A stretch of DNA of 37,932 bases from an uncultured Bacteroides sp. (GTDB lineage: Bacteria > Bacteroidota > Bacteroidia > Bacteroidales > Bacteroidaceae), in NCBI GenBank assembly GCA_905198575.1, contig CAJKDC010000013.1:1-37932 (forward strand), given 5' to 3'. This document shows, piece by piece, positions 1 through 7,449 of this stretch. Under the pieces are notes generated by a model, which searched no databases, had not been told where the DNA came from, and was given only the letters and a program-made list of their open reading frames with translations. The translations under genes and the position numbers were made by a program. The number at the start of each line of letters is the position of its first letter. Position 1 is the stretch's first letter.

Positions 1-21
1 GTAGTCGCCGTTTTAGTCAGG

Positions 22-55
22 GACCTCAGTATCGATAGATGCTGGGGTCTTTTTT
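22..55 (+). terminator. Intrinsic terminator of an upstream gene
   Basis: Bases 22-33 pair with 38-49 in a 12-bp stem (two G-U pairs) with a four-base loop, followed by a T-run at 50-55. This is a textbook rho-independent terminator. The gene it ends lies outside the window; bases 1-21 hold no recognisable coding tail. Confidence 0.8.
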
Positions 56-83
56 GTGTATTATAAATTTCGTACAGAGTTTT

Positions 84-140
84 AAAATGCAGCAGATATT
101 TTGTTCCTTCTATGTGGGTTCAAAATATTTGCTGCATTTT
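84..140. repeat. Large inverted repeat downstream of the first terminator
   Basis: The 20-base arms at 84-103 and 121-140 are complementary apart from one G-U position, with a 17-base loop. The outer bases are A/T-rich, so in either direction the stem ends in a short T-run. It may be a second, bidirectional terminator that insulates the leu operon from its neighbour. No coding sequence is visible here. Confidence 0.6.
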
Positions 141-319
141 ATTTTGGGGGAATTTTGAAATTACGTATAGCGTTTTGAGGGATAAACAATATAATCTATA
201 TACTTTAAAAAGTAATATTTTGCTTATCAATCAGTCAGTTACTACTATATACTTGAAATGATATGACAAGTTTCAATGATAAATTATAAGAAATTCATTG
301 AAAAAAATTACAGTTTTAT
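141..319. other. AT-rich intergenic region upstream of the leu promoter
   Basis: This part of the gene-free stretch 1-375 shows no credible coding sequence. The only local structure is a short inverted repeat, TTGAAA at 253-258 and TTTCAA at 271-276, about 65-90 bases upstream of the -7 element. It could be an operator, but such short AT-rich repeats also arise by chance. Confidence 0.4.
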
Positions 320-349
320 TTTGATTTATGGAAATTATCTATACCTTTG
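320..349 (+). promoter_or_regulatory. Bacteroidetes-type promoter of the leu operon
   Basis: TACCTTTG at 342-349 matches the Bacteroidetes -7 consensus TAnnTTTG exactly. TTTG at 320-323 matches the -33 element with an 18-base spacer. Transcription would start near 355, about 20 bases before the leader peptide start codon. Confidence 0.75.
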
Positions 350-375
350 CATCAAACAAATAAAAAACAAGCTCA

Positions 376-459
376 ATGATTAAAATTTTCGTACATATTT
401 TGCTATGCGGTTTGATTAACCTACTGGAATACCAGAAGGGAAGTGAGTCGTGTGCATAA
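376..459 (+). CDS. leuL: leu operon leader peptide (27 aa)
   Basis: A 27-codon reading frame starts about 20 bases after the predicted transcription start and ends before the leu attenuator hairpin. Ten of its residues are branched-chain: Leu at 9, 10, 13, 16 and 17, Ile at 2, 4, 8 and 14, and Val at 6. The Leu/Ile cluster at codons 8-17 lies just upstream of the antiterminator arm at 439-447 (codons 22-24). A ribosome stalled at Leu16-Leu17 would leave that arm free, while one reaching the stop codon at 457-459 would mask it. This is the arrangement of a classical attenuation leader. The peptide probably has no function beyond its translation. The gene name is given by analogy with enteric bacteria. 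Absence of an obvious Shine-Dalgarno site is normal for this phylum. Confidence 0.75.
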   Translation: MIKIFVHILLCGLINLLEYQKGSESCA

Positions 460-517
460 ATCTGTATGGATAGAAATATAAAGCCTTTCTCACTTCCTGG
501 TGCGAAGGGCTTTTTTT
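439..517 (+). promoter_or_regulatory. leu attenuator: antiterminator and terminator
   Basis: The terminator stem is 480-489 with 504-513 (10 bp, one G-U). It extends past one mismatch by 491-493 with 500-502, and its T-run is 511-517. The competing antiterminator pairs 439-447 (GGAAGTGAG, inside the leader gene) with 489-497 (CTCACTTCC), a perfect 9-bp match that takes up the top of the terminator's left arm. The two structures exclude each other. The terminator lies between the promoter and leuA (start 544), so it must be read through for the operon to be expressed. Confidence 0.75.
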
Positions 518-543
518 ATGCAAATAACTAAAAAACATAGACT

Positions 544-2040
544 ATGAGTGACAGATTATTTATTTTTGATACAACGCTTCGTGATGGTGAGCAGGTGCCC
601 GGTTGCCAGTTAAATACGGTGGAGAAGATTCAGGTTGCAAAGCAGCTTGAAGCTTTGGGTGTCGATGTAATCGAAGCAGGATTCCCTATTTCAAGCCCAG
701 GAGATTTTAATTCGGTTATTGAAATCTCTAAAGCAGTAACTTGGCCTACAATTTGTGCGCTTACCAGAGCGGTTCAAAAAGATATTGATGTTGCAGCAGA
801 GGCATTGAAATTTGCTAAGCATAAACGTATTCATACAGGTATCGGTACATCTGATTCTCATATTAAGTATAAATTTAATTCTACTCGTGAAGAGATTATT
901 GAACGAGCTGTAGCTGCTGTAAAATATGCAAAACGTTACGTAGAAGATGTAGAGTTTTATGCAGAAGATGCAGGTCGTACAGATAATGAATATTTGGCTC
1001 GTGTAGTGGAAGCGGTAATCAAAGCTGGAGCTACTGTAGTAAATATTCCTGATACAACAGGTTATTGCCTTCCCGAAGAATATGGAGCAAAAATTAAATA
1101 TCTGGTAGATCATGTTGATGGTATTGACAAAGCGATCATATCTACACACTGTCATAACGACCTTGGTATGGCTACTGCAAATACGATTAGCGGTGTGTTG
1201 AATGGAGCTCGTCAGGTGGAAGTCACAATCAATGGTATCGGTGAGCGTGCCGGTAATACTTCACTGGAAGAGGTAGCCATGATTTTGAGATGCCATCATG
1301 ATATACATATTGATACCAATATCAATACGCAGAAAATCTATCCGACCAGCCGAATGGTTTCTAGTTTAATGAATATGCCGGTTCAGTCTAATAAAGCAAT
1401 TGTAGGCCGTAATGCTTTTGCACATTCGTCAGGAATTCATCAGGATGGTGTTTTAAAGAATGTGCAGACATACGAAATTATTGATCCGAAAGATGTGGGT
1501 ATTGATGATAACGCTATCGTACTTACAGCACGTAGTGGTCGTGCTGCTTTGAAGCACAGACTTCATATCTTGGGCCTGGACATGACTCAGGAAAATCTGG
1601 ATAAGGTTTATGAAGACTTTTTGAAACTGGCAGATAAGAAAAAAGATATATCGGATGACGATATTATGGTATTGGCTGGTGCAGATCGTAATGTAAACCA
1701 TCATATTAAATTAGAATATTTGCAGGTGACCAGTGGGGTTGGAGTTCGTTCTGTTGCCAGTCTGGGACTGAATATAAGCGGTGAGCATTTTGAAGCAGCT
1801 GCAACAGGTAATGGTCCGGTTGATGCTGCTATTAAAGCTGTAAAACAGATTATTAAACGCCAGATGACCTTAAAAGAATTTACGATTCAAGCTATCAGTA
1901 AAGGTAGTGATGATGTGGGTAAAGTACACATGCAGGTGGAATATGATGGACAGATGTATTACGGTTTCGGTGCCAATACTGATATCATTGCAGCTTCTGT
2001 AGAAGCTTATATAGATTGTATCAACAAATTCAAAAAGTAA
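544..2040 (+). CDS. leuA: 2-isopropylmalate synthase
   Basis: LeuA condenses 2-ketoisovalerate with acetyl-CoA to give 2-isopropylmalate, the first committed step of leucine synthesis in the cytoplasm. The 498-residue protein has the HMGL-like TIM-barrel signature DTTLRDGEQ at residues 9-17, the metal-binding HCHND at 202-206 and NGIGERAGN soon after. A C-terminal allosteric domain (about 370-498) is where leucine inhibits the family. Length fits bacterial LeuA. The ATG at 544 follows the attenuator terminator by about 26 bases. It is the first structural gene of the leu operon, and leuC follows after 15 bases. Control is probably by attenuation upstream plus leucine feedback. The second HMGL-family synthase in the operon (4124-5644) is the more divergent, so this one is the better LeuA candidate. 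Confidence 0.95.
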   Translation: MSDRLFIFDTTLRDGEQVPGCQLNTVEKIQVAKQLEALGVDVIEAGFPISSPGDFNSVIEISKAVTWPTICALTRAVQKDIDVAAEALKFAKHKRIHTGIGTSDSHIKYKFNSTREEIIERAVAAVKYAKRYVEDVEFYAEDAGRTDNEYLARVVEAVIKAGATVVNIPDTTGYCLPEEYGAKIKYLVDHVDGIDKAIISTHCHNDLGMATANTISGVLNGARQVEVTINGIGERAGNTSLEEVAMILRCHHDIHIDTNINTQKIYPTSRMVSSLMNMPVQSNKAIVGRNAFAHSSGIHQDGVLKNVQTYEIIDPKDVGIDDNAIVLTARSGRAALKHRLHILGLDMTQENLDKVYEDFLKLADKKKDISDDDIMVLAGADRNVNHHIKLEYLQVTSGVGVRSVASLGLNISGEHFEAAATGNGPVDAAIKAVKQIIKRQMTLKEFTIQAISKGSDDVGKVHMQVEYDGQMYYGFGANTDIIAASVEAYIDCINKFKK

Positions 2041-2055
2041 GTAAATCAGAAAGTT

Positions 2056-3453
2056 ATGGCCAATACATTATTCGATAAGATATGGGATGCACACGTAGTG
2101 CAGCAGGTAGAGGACGGTCCTACCCAATTATACATCGACCGTTTATATTGTCATGAGGTAACCAGCCCACAGGCTTTTGCCGGTATGCGTGCGCGTGGGC
2201 TGAAATGTTTCCGTCCGGAAAGAATTTACTGCATGCCAGATCACAACACACCGACACATGACCAGGATAAACCAATCGAAGATCCGGTATCGAAGGCACA
2301 AGTGGATGCACTTGCTAAAAATGCCGCAGATTTCGGCCTGACACATTTTGGAATGATGGATAAGCGGAACGGTATTATCCATGTGGTTGGTCCTGAAAGA
2401 GGATTAACGCTTCCGGGAATGACTATTGTGTGTGGTGATTCGCATACTTCTACACATGGTGCTATGGGAGCAGTAGCTTTTGGTATAGGAACCAGTGAAG
2501 TGGAAATGGTAATGGCCTCACAATGTATTCTCCAAGCTCGTCCTAAAACAATGCGTATTACCATTGATGGAAAACTGGGTGTTGGAGTTACGGCAAAAGA
2601 CATTGCATTATATATGATGTCGAAAATGACTACGAGTGGTGCGACTGGATATTTTGTAGAATATGCCGGTGAAGCTATTCGAAGTCTGACCATGGAAGGC
2701 CGTCTTACTTTATGTAATTTAAGTATAGAGATGGGAGCTCGAGGTGGTATGGTCGCTCCAGACGAAGTTACCTTTGAATATATAAAAGGTCGTGAATATG
2801 CTCCTAAAGGTGAAGAATGGGATAAAGCAGTAGCATATTGGAAAACACTGAAGAGTGAAGACAATGCTGTTTTTGACAAAGAAGTGCGTTTTGATGCTGC
2901 TGATATTCAGCCAATGATTACTTATGGTACTAATCCGGGTATGGGTATGGCTGTAACATCAAATATACCTACTACTGAAGGAATGAGTGATGTAGAAAAA
3001 ACGTCATTCGAGAAATCGATGAATTACATGGGTTTTGCTCCAGGAGAGAACCTGTTGGGTAAAAAAGTGGATTATGTATTCTTGGGAGCTTGTACCAATG
3101 GTCGTATAGAAGATTTCCGTGCTTTTGCTTCGATTGTTAAGGGACGTAAGAAGGCTGAGCATATTACGGCATGGCTTGTTCCTGGCTCGTGGATGGTTGA
3201 TGAACAAATCCGTCAGGAAGGATTGGATAAGATATTGATTGAAGCAGGTTTTGAAATTCGTCAGCCGGGATGTTCAGCTTGTCTGGCCATGAATGATGAT
3301 AAGATTCCGGCAGGAAAATATTCAGTGTCTACCAGCAACCGAAATTTTGAAGGACGCCAGGGACCAGGTTCACGTACTTTGTTGGCAAGTCCATTGACAG
3401 CTGCCGCAGCAGCGGTGACCGGAGTGATAACCGACCCTAGAACGCTTATGTAA
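2056..3453 (+). CDS. leuC: 3-isopropylmalate dehydratase large subunit
   Basis: LeuC is the aconitase-type catalytic subunit that, with LeuD, isomerises 2-isopropylmalate to 3-isopropylmalate. The 465 residues match the bacterial family length. The three cysteines that hold the 4Fe-4S cluster are visible at C346 (GACTNGR) and C406/C409 (GCSAC). The GDSHTSTHGA segment at 127-136 is a family signature in the substrate site. It lies 15 bases after leuA and 20 before the leuD ATG, so it is co-transcribed and probably made in step with its partner. LeuCD from several bacteria also acts on citramalate, which matters because a citramalate-type synthase is encoded two genes downstream. Confidence 0.96.
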   Translation: MANTLFDKIWDAHVVQQVEDGPTQLYIDRLYCHEVTSPQAFAGMRARGLKCFRPERIYCMPDHNTPTHDQDKPIEDPVSKAQVDALAKNAADFGLTHFGMMDKRNGIIHVVGPERGLTLPGMTIVCGDSHTSTHGAMGAVAFGIGTSEVEMVMASQCILQARPKTMRITIDGKLGVGVTAKDIALYMMSKMTTSGATGYFVEYAGEAIRSLTMEGRLTLCNLSIEMGARGGMVAPDEVTFEYIKGREYAPKGEEWDKAVAYWKTLKSEDNAVFDKEVRFDAADIQPMITYGTNPGMGMAVTSNIPTTEGMSDVEKTSFEKSMNYMGFAPGENLLGKKVDYVFLGACTNGRIEDFRAFASIVKGRKKAEHITAWLVPGSWMVDEQIRQEGLDKILIEAGFEIRQPGCSACLAMNDDKIPAGKYSVSTSNRNFEGRQGPGSRTLLASPLTAAAAAVTGVITDPRTLM

Positions 3454-3473
3454 TTCCTAAATTGTTTATTATT

Positions 3474-4070
3474 ATGAAGCAGAAATTCAATATCATAACG
3501 AGTACATGTATCCCTTTGCCGTTAGAGAATGTGGATACTGATCAAATCATTCCGGCTCGCTTTTTGAAAGCAACAACCCGTGATGAAAATTTTTTTGGTG
3601 ACAATTTATTTCGCGACTGGCGATATAATCCGGATGGCTCATTGAATAAAGATTTTGTTTTGAATGACCCCACTTATAGCGGACAGATTTTGGTGGTAGG
3701 AAAGAATTTTGGCAGTGGCTCGAGTCGTGAACATGCTGCTTGGGCCATAGCGGGATATGGTTTTCGGGTAGTTATCTCAAGCTTTTTTGCAGATATTCAT
3801 AAAAACAATGAATTGAATAACTTTGTGTTGCCGGTAGTGGTAAGTGAGGCATTTCTGAAAGAACTTTTTGATACCATCTATGCTAATCCCAAGGCAGAAG
3901 TCGAAGTGAACTTACCGGAACAGACTGTAACCAATAAAGTTACCGGTAATTCAGAAAAATTCGAAATCAATGCTTATAAAAAACATTGTCTGATAAATGG
4001 CCTGGATGACATTGATTTCCTGGTGGAAAACCGTGGACTAATTGAAGAATACGAAAAAGCTAAAAAGTAA
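3474..4070 (+). CDS. leuD: 3-isopropylmalate dehydratase small subunit
   Basis: LeuD is the small swivelling subunit of isopropylmalate isomerase. The 198-residue length is typical. Near the N-terminus it has NVDTDQIIPARFL, and in the middle GSGSSREHAAWA, both hallmarks of the family's substrate-recognition region. The frame is open to a TTG at 3462, but the ATG at 3474 gives the normal N-terminus (MKQKFN...) and is preferred. The gene follows leuC by 20 bases and precedes the citramalate-type synthase by 53 bases. Nothing in the sequence suggests a different substrate from leucine intermediates, but the same subunit pair would be expected to serve citramalate. Confidence 0.95.
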   Translation: MKQKFNIITSTCIPLPLENVDTDQIIPARFLKATTRDENFFGDNLFRDWRYNPDGSLNKDFVLNDPTYSGQILVVGKNFGSGSSREHAAWAIAGYGFRVVISSFFADIHKNNELNNFVLPVVVSEAFLKELFDTIYANPKAEVEVNLPEQTVTNKVTGNSEKFEINAYKKHCLINGLDDIDFLVENRGLIEEYEKAKK

Positions 4071-4123
4071 TTTTGCAGCAATTTGCCAATTGTATTGTTG
4101 AATTACGAATAATATAAAAACCT

Positions 4124-5644
4124 ATGGACAGACCCGTAATTGAAATAATGGATACCACCCTTCGTGACGGTGAGCAGACTAGTGGCGTTTCGTTTATACC
4201 GCACGAAAAGCTGATGATAGCACGTATGTTGCTTGAGGATTTAAAGGTGGACCGTATCGAAGTAGCTTCAGCACGTGTATCAGATGGAGAAATGAACGCT
4301 GTCCGGATGATTTGCGATTGGGCTGCACGTCATAATATGTTGCATCGGGTAGAAGTGCTGGGTTTTGTAGATGGTAAGGTATCGGTCGATTGGATTTACA
4401 ATGCAGGAGGTCGTGTGATAAATCTGCTTTCCAAAGGTTCAGAAAAGCATTGCAAGTATCAGCTGAAGAAAACTTTGCAAGAGCATCTGGAGGATATACG
4501 CTATACCGTTTCGTATGCACACGAGAAAGGTATGGAAGTTAATATTTATCTGGAGGACTGGAGTAATGGTATAAAGGACTCTCCAGAATATGTTTTTGGT
4601 TTGGTTGATGGTCTGTTGAAAGCTGGAATCAAGCGATTCATGTTGCCCGATACGCTCGGTATACTCAATCCGTTGCAAGTGATAGAGTATATGCGTAAAA
4701 TGAAGAAACGTTATCCATTCCAACATTTCGACTTCCATGCCCATAACGATTATGATTTGGCTGTAAGTAATGTGCTGGCAGCTGTGTTGAGTGGTGTAAA
4801 AGGACTGCATACTACCATCAATGGATTGGGTGAGCGTGCTGGAAATGCCCCGTTGGCTAGTGTACAGGCTATATTGAAAGACCATTTTCAAGCGATTACG
4901 CATATAGATGAAAGTCGCCTTAACGAAATAAGTCGTACCGTAGAATCGTATTCGGGTATCAGCATACCTGCCAATAAGCCTATCGTCGGTCAGAATGTCT
5001 TTACGCAGGTCGCGGGCGTACATGCTGATGGTGACAGTAAAAACAACCTTTATTTTAATGATTTGCAACCTGAGCGTTTTGGACGAGTGCGCGAGTATGC
5101 ATTAGGTAAAAATTCTGGTAAGGCAAATATCCGGAAAAACCTGGAAAGCCTGGGTCTGGAGCTTGATGATGAGTCAATGCGTAAGGTGACGGAGCGCATT
5201 ATTGAACTTGGCGACCGGAAAGAGCTTGTAACACAAGATGATTTACCTTATATCATAAGCGATGTCTTAAAGCATGATACCACCAACACCAAAGTCAAGT
5301 TGCTCAGCTACTTTGTGACATTAGCTCAAGGCTTGAAACCTATGGCAACATTAAGTATTGAGATAGACGGAAAAGTTTATCAGGAAAGCTCCAGTGGAGA
5401 CGGACAATACGATGCTTTTGTCCGGGCCTTGCGTAAGATTTATAAAGGAACTCTAGGGCGGAAATTCCCGATGTTGGTAAACTATGCTGTGTCCATCCCC
5501 CCAGGAGGTAGAACGGATGCTTTTGTACAGACAGTTATAACCTGGAACTACGAAGATAAAGAATTCCGTACTCGCGGACTGGATGCCGACCAGACAGAGG
5601 CTGCTATAAAGGCAACCATTAAAATGTTGAATTTGATTAACTAA
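4124..5644 (+). CDS. Citramalate synthase-like / second isopropylmalate synthase family protein
   Basis: This 506-residue protein belongs to the same HMGL-like acyl-CoA condensing family as LeuA. DTTLRDGEQ is at 10-18, the metal-binding HAHND at 205-209, NGLGERAGN after that, and a LeuA-type allosteric domain at the C-terminus. It is clearly diverged from leuA at 544, with a distinct N-terminal substrate region, so it is not a recent duplicate. Its place between leuD and leuB suggests (R)-citramalate synthase (CimA): pyruvate plus acetyl-CoA gives citramalate, which LeuCD and LeuB convert to 2-oxobutyrate for isoleucine. Ile codons in the operon leader fit this. The alternative is a second 2-isopropylmalate synthase; substrate choice cannot be read from sequence alone. 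Confidence 0.75.
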   Translation: MDRPVIEIMDTTLRDGEQTSGVSFIPHEKLMIARMLLEDLKVDRIEVASARVSDGEMNAVRMICDWAARHNMLHRVEVLGFVDGKVSVDWIYNAGGRVINLLSKGSEKHCKYQLKKTLQEHLEDIRYTVSYAHEKGMEVNIYLEDWSNGIKDSPEYVFGLVDGLLKAGIKRFMLPDTLGILNPLQVIEYMRKMKKRYPFQHFDFHAHNDYDLAVSNVLAAVLSGVKGLHTTINGLGERAGNAPLASVQAILKDHFQAITHIDESRLNEISRTVESYSGISIPANKPIVGQNVFTQVAGVHADGDSKNNLYFNDLQPERFGRVREYALGKNSGKANIRKNLESLGLELDDESMRKVTERIIELGDRKELVTQDDLPYIISDVLKHDTTNTKVKLLSYFVTLAQGLKPMATLSIEIDGKVYQESSSGDGQYDAFVRALRKIYKGTLGRKFPMLVNYAVSIPPGGRTDAFVQTVITWNYEDKEFRTRGLDADQTEAAIKATIKMLNLIN

Positions 5645-5654
5645 TTTAATATTA

Positions 5655-5694
5655 TCGCATAAACCGATATCCGTTTTTTATTGGTTTGTGGCGA
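5655..5694 (+). repeat. Intercistronic hairpin before leuB
   Basis: Bases 5655-5658 and 5659-5668 pair with 5691-5694 and 5680-5689 respectively (about 14 bp, two G-U pairs, base 5690 bulged) around an 11-base loop containing six T. There is no T-run after the stem, so this is not an ordinary terminator. It could protect or process the mRNA in the 73-base gap between the synthase and leuB. Confidence 0.5.
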
Positions 5695-5717
5695 AGAAAC
5701 CTTAAAAAACAACGATT

Positions 5718-6779
5718 ATGGATTTTAAAATAGCCGTATTGGCTGGTGACGGAATTGGACCGGAAATTTCTGTTCAAGGAGTAGATGTCATGACAGCTGT
5801 ATGTGAGAAATTTGGTCATACTGTTTCATACGAATATGCTATCTGTGGTGCAGATGCTATTGATAAAGTAGGAGATCCTTTTCCTGAAGCAACTTACGAA
5901 GTATGTAAAAATGCAGATGCTGTCTTGTTCTCTGCAGTAGGTGATCCGAAATTTGACAATGATCCAACCGCCAAAGTCCGTCCCGAACAGGGATTGTTGG
6001 CTATGAGAAAGAAACTCGGACTTTTTGCCAATATCCGTCCGGTACAGACTTTTAAATGCCTTGTTCATAAATCTCCTTTGAAAGCAGAGTTGGTAGATGG
6101 TGCCGATTTCCTTTGTATTCGCGAACTGACCGGTGGTATGTATTTTGGCGAAAAATATCAGGATAACGATAAAGCATACGATACCAATATGTATACACGT
6201 ATGGAAATAGAACGCATCCTTAAAGTTGCTTTTGAGTATGCTATGAAGCGCCGCAAACATCTTACAGTTGTTGACAAAGCCAACGTTCTCGCTTCTTCTC
6301 GTTTGTGGAGACAGATTGCACAAGAAATGGCTCCTCAATATCCTGAAGTAACGACAGATTATATGTTTGTAGACAATGCAGCCATGAAGATGATTCAAGA
6401 GCCCAAATTCTTTGATGTGATGGTTACAGAAAATACATTCGGAGATATTCTGACAGACGAGGGATCGGTTATCAGCGGTTCTATGGGACTTCTGCCTTCT
6501 GCATCAACAGGTGAAAGTACTCCTGTATTCGAGCCAATTCACGGTTCATGGCCTCAGGCCAAAGGCTTGAACATTGCCAATCCTTTGGCTCAGATTTTAT
6601 CGGTTGCCATGCTTTTCGAGCATTTCGACTGTAAAGAAGAGGGAGCACTTATTCGTCGGGTTGTAGATGCTTCATTGGACGAAAATGTCCGTACTCCGGA
6701 AATTCAGGTTGCCGGTGGCGAAAAATACGGAACAAAAGAAGTCGGACAGTGGATTGTCGATTATATCCGTAAAGCCTGA
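5718..6779 (+). CDS. leuB: 3-isopropylmalate dehydrogenase
   Basis: LeuB oxidises and decarboxylates 3-isopropylmalate to 2-ketoisocaproate using NAD+ and a divalent metal. The 353-residue protein has the family N-terminus (AVLAGDGIGPE), the substrate-binding RELTGGMYFGE, the catalytic lysine/asparagine region VVDKANVLASS, and the DILTDEGSVISGSMGLLPSAS segment with metal-binding aspartates. FEPIHGSWP near the C-terminus belongs to the cofactor site. It is the last gene of the leu operon, after a hairpin-containing 73-base gap, and a strong terminator follows 21 bases after its stop. The enzyme would also act on 3-methylmalate if citramalate is made by the gene upstream. Confidence 0.96.
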   Translation: MDFKIAVLAGDGIGPEISVQGVDVMTAVCEKFGHTVSYEYAICGADAIDKVGDPFPEATYEVCKNADAVLFSAVGDPKFDNDPTAKVRPEQGLLAMRKKLGLFANIRPVQTFKCLVHKSPLKAELVDGADFLCIRELTGGMYFGEKYQDNDKAYDTNMYTRMEIERILKVAFEYAMKRRKHLTVVDKANVLASSRLWRQIAQEMAPQYPEVTTDYMFVDNAAMKMIQEPKFFDVMVTENTFGDILTDEGSVISGSMGLLPSASTGESTPVFEPIHGSWPQAKGLNIANPLAQILSVAMLFEHFDCKEEGALIRRVVDASLDENVRTPEIQVAGGEKYGTKEVGQWIVDYIRKA

Positions 6780-6800
6780 TAATAATAGCGGTGGCAATAG

Positions 6801-6846
6801 AAAATCCGTGACTGCCAGTTCTGAACTAGGAGTCACGGATTTTTTT
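6801..6846. terminator. Bidirectional terminator between leuB and msrA
   Basis: A 13-base arm (6801-6813) pairs perfectly with 6831-6843, with T-rich flanks on both strands (T-run 6840-6846 on +; TTTT then CTATT on -). It ends the leu operon. It also overlaps the last codon of the convergent msrA gene (stop at 6845), so it probably serves both. Confidence 0.85.
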
Positions 6847-7330
6847 AGAATTTTCTGATTCGGATGTGGCAATATGGTTCACCACCTGTTTTATCGTAAT
6901 AATGTTGATGATATTCCTCTCCTGGCCAGAAAGTGGATGCAGGTGTCAGTCGTGTATTAACCTCATGACCTTTTTCACGTAAAATTTCGATTACAGCTTC
7001 GGCTTCTTGCTTCTGCGTATCATTCAGATAAAAAATCTCACTGCGATACTGCGGACCTATATCTGGGCCTTGTCCGTCGGTCTGTGCCGGGTCGTGTATT
7101 TCAAAAAAGAGCTTGCATAATTCAGTATACGATGTCTTTTCAGCATCATATTCTACCAGCACCGCTTCAGCATGTCCGGTTTTATGGGCCTTAACTTCAG
7201 GATATGTAGGATTTTGTTCTTCTCCTCCAGTGTAGCCCACTGTCGTATTGATAACCCCTGTTGCTCGTTCCATTTGGTGCTGTACCCCCCAGAAACATCC
7301 ACAGGCAAAAATGGCTTTTTCTATTTTCAT
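6845..7330 (-). CDS. msrA: Peptide-methionine (S)-S-oxide reductase
   Basis: MsrA reduces the S-epimer of methionine sulfoxide in oxidised proteins and free methionine, using thioredoxin. The 161-residue protein carries the defining GCFWG motif with catalytic Cys12, followed by the VGYTGG segment and the C-terminal FWPGEEYHQHYY motif. The length is that of a minimal single-domain MsrA without a fused MsrB. No signal peptide is seen, so it should be cytoplasmic. It stands alone, convergent with leuB and divergent from the TPR gene. A perfect -7 element (TATGTTTG) on the minus strand at 7365-7358 lies 27 bases before its start. Confidence 0.95.
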   Translation of the reverse strand: MKIEKAIFACGCFWGVQHQMERATGVINTTVGYTGGEEQNPTYPEVKAHKTGHAEAVLVEYDAEKTSYTELCKLFFEIHDPAQTDGQGPDIGPQYRSEIFYLNDTQKQEAEAVIEILREKGHEVNTRLTPASTFWPGEEYHQHYYDKTGGEPYCHIRIRKF

Positions 7331-7357
7331 ATCTCAGTATGTTTATAAATGAATGTA

Positions 7358-7365
7358 CAAACATA
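7358..7365 (-). promoter_or_regulatory. -7 element for msrA
   Basis: On the minus strand this reads TATGTTTG, an exact match to TAnnTTTG, 27 bases upstream of the msrA start. No clear -33 partner is visible. Confidence 0.5.
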
Positions 7366-7408
7366 CAAAAAGATTTTAACTTCCACTTCTAGATATTAGT
7401 TTATCTGT

Positions 7409-7416
7409 TACCTTTG
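7409..7416 (+). promoter_or_regulatory. -7 element for the TPR gene
   Basis: TACCTTTG matches TAnnTTTG exactly, 33 bases before the ATG at 7450. It faces away from the msrA promoter about 45 bases to the left, so the two genes share a divergent promoter region. Confidence 0.55.
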
Positions 7417-7449
7417 CCGTGAATTATCAGTTAAACCAACCGTGCAAGG

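Noticed and set aside
3462..3473. Extended TTG start for leuD
   Set aside because: The added residues (before MKQKFN) are not part of the family; the ATG at 3474 is preferred.
4439..5068. 209-codon minus-strand frame
   Set aside because: It lies opposite the conserved citramalate/isopropylmalate synthase gene; its amino-acid composition is not protein-like.
6667..6858. 63-codon plus-strand frame across the end of leuB
   Set aside because: It reads leuB in another frame and then runs through the terminator hairpin.
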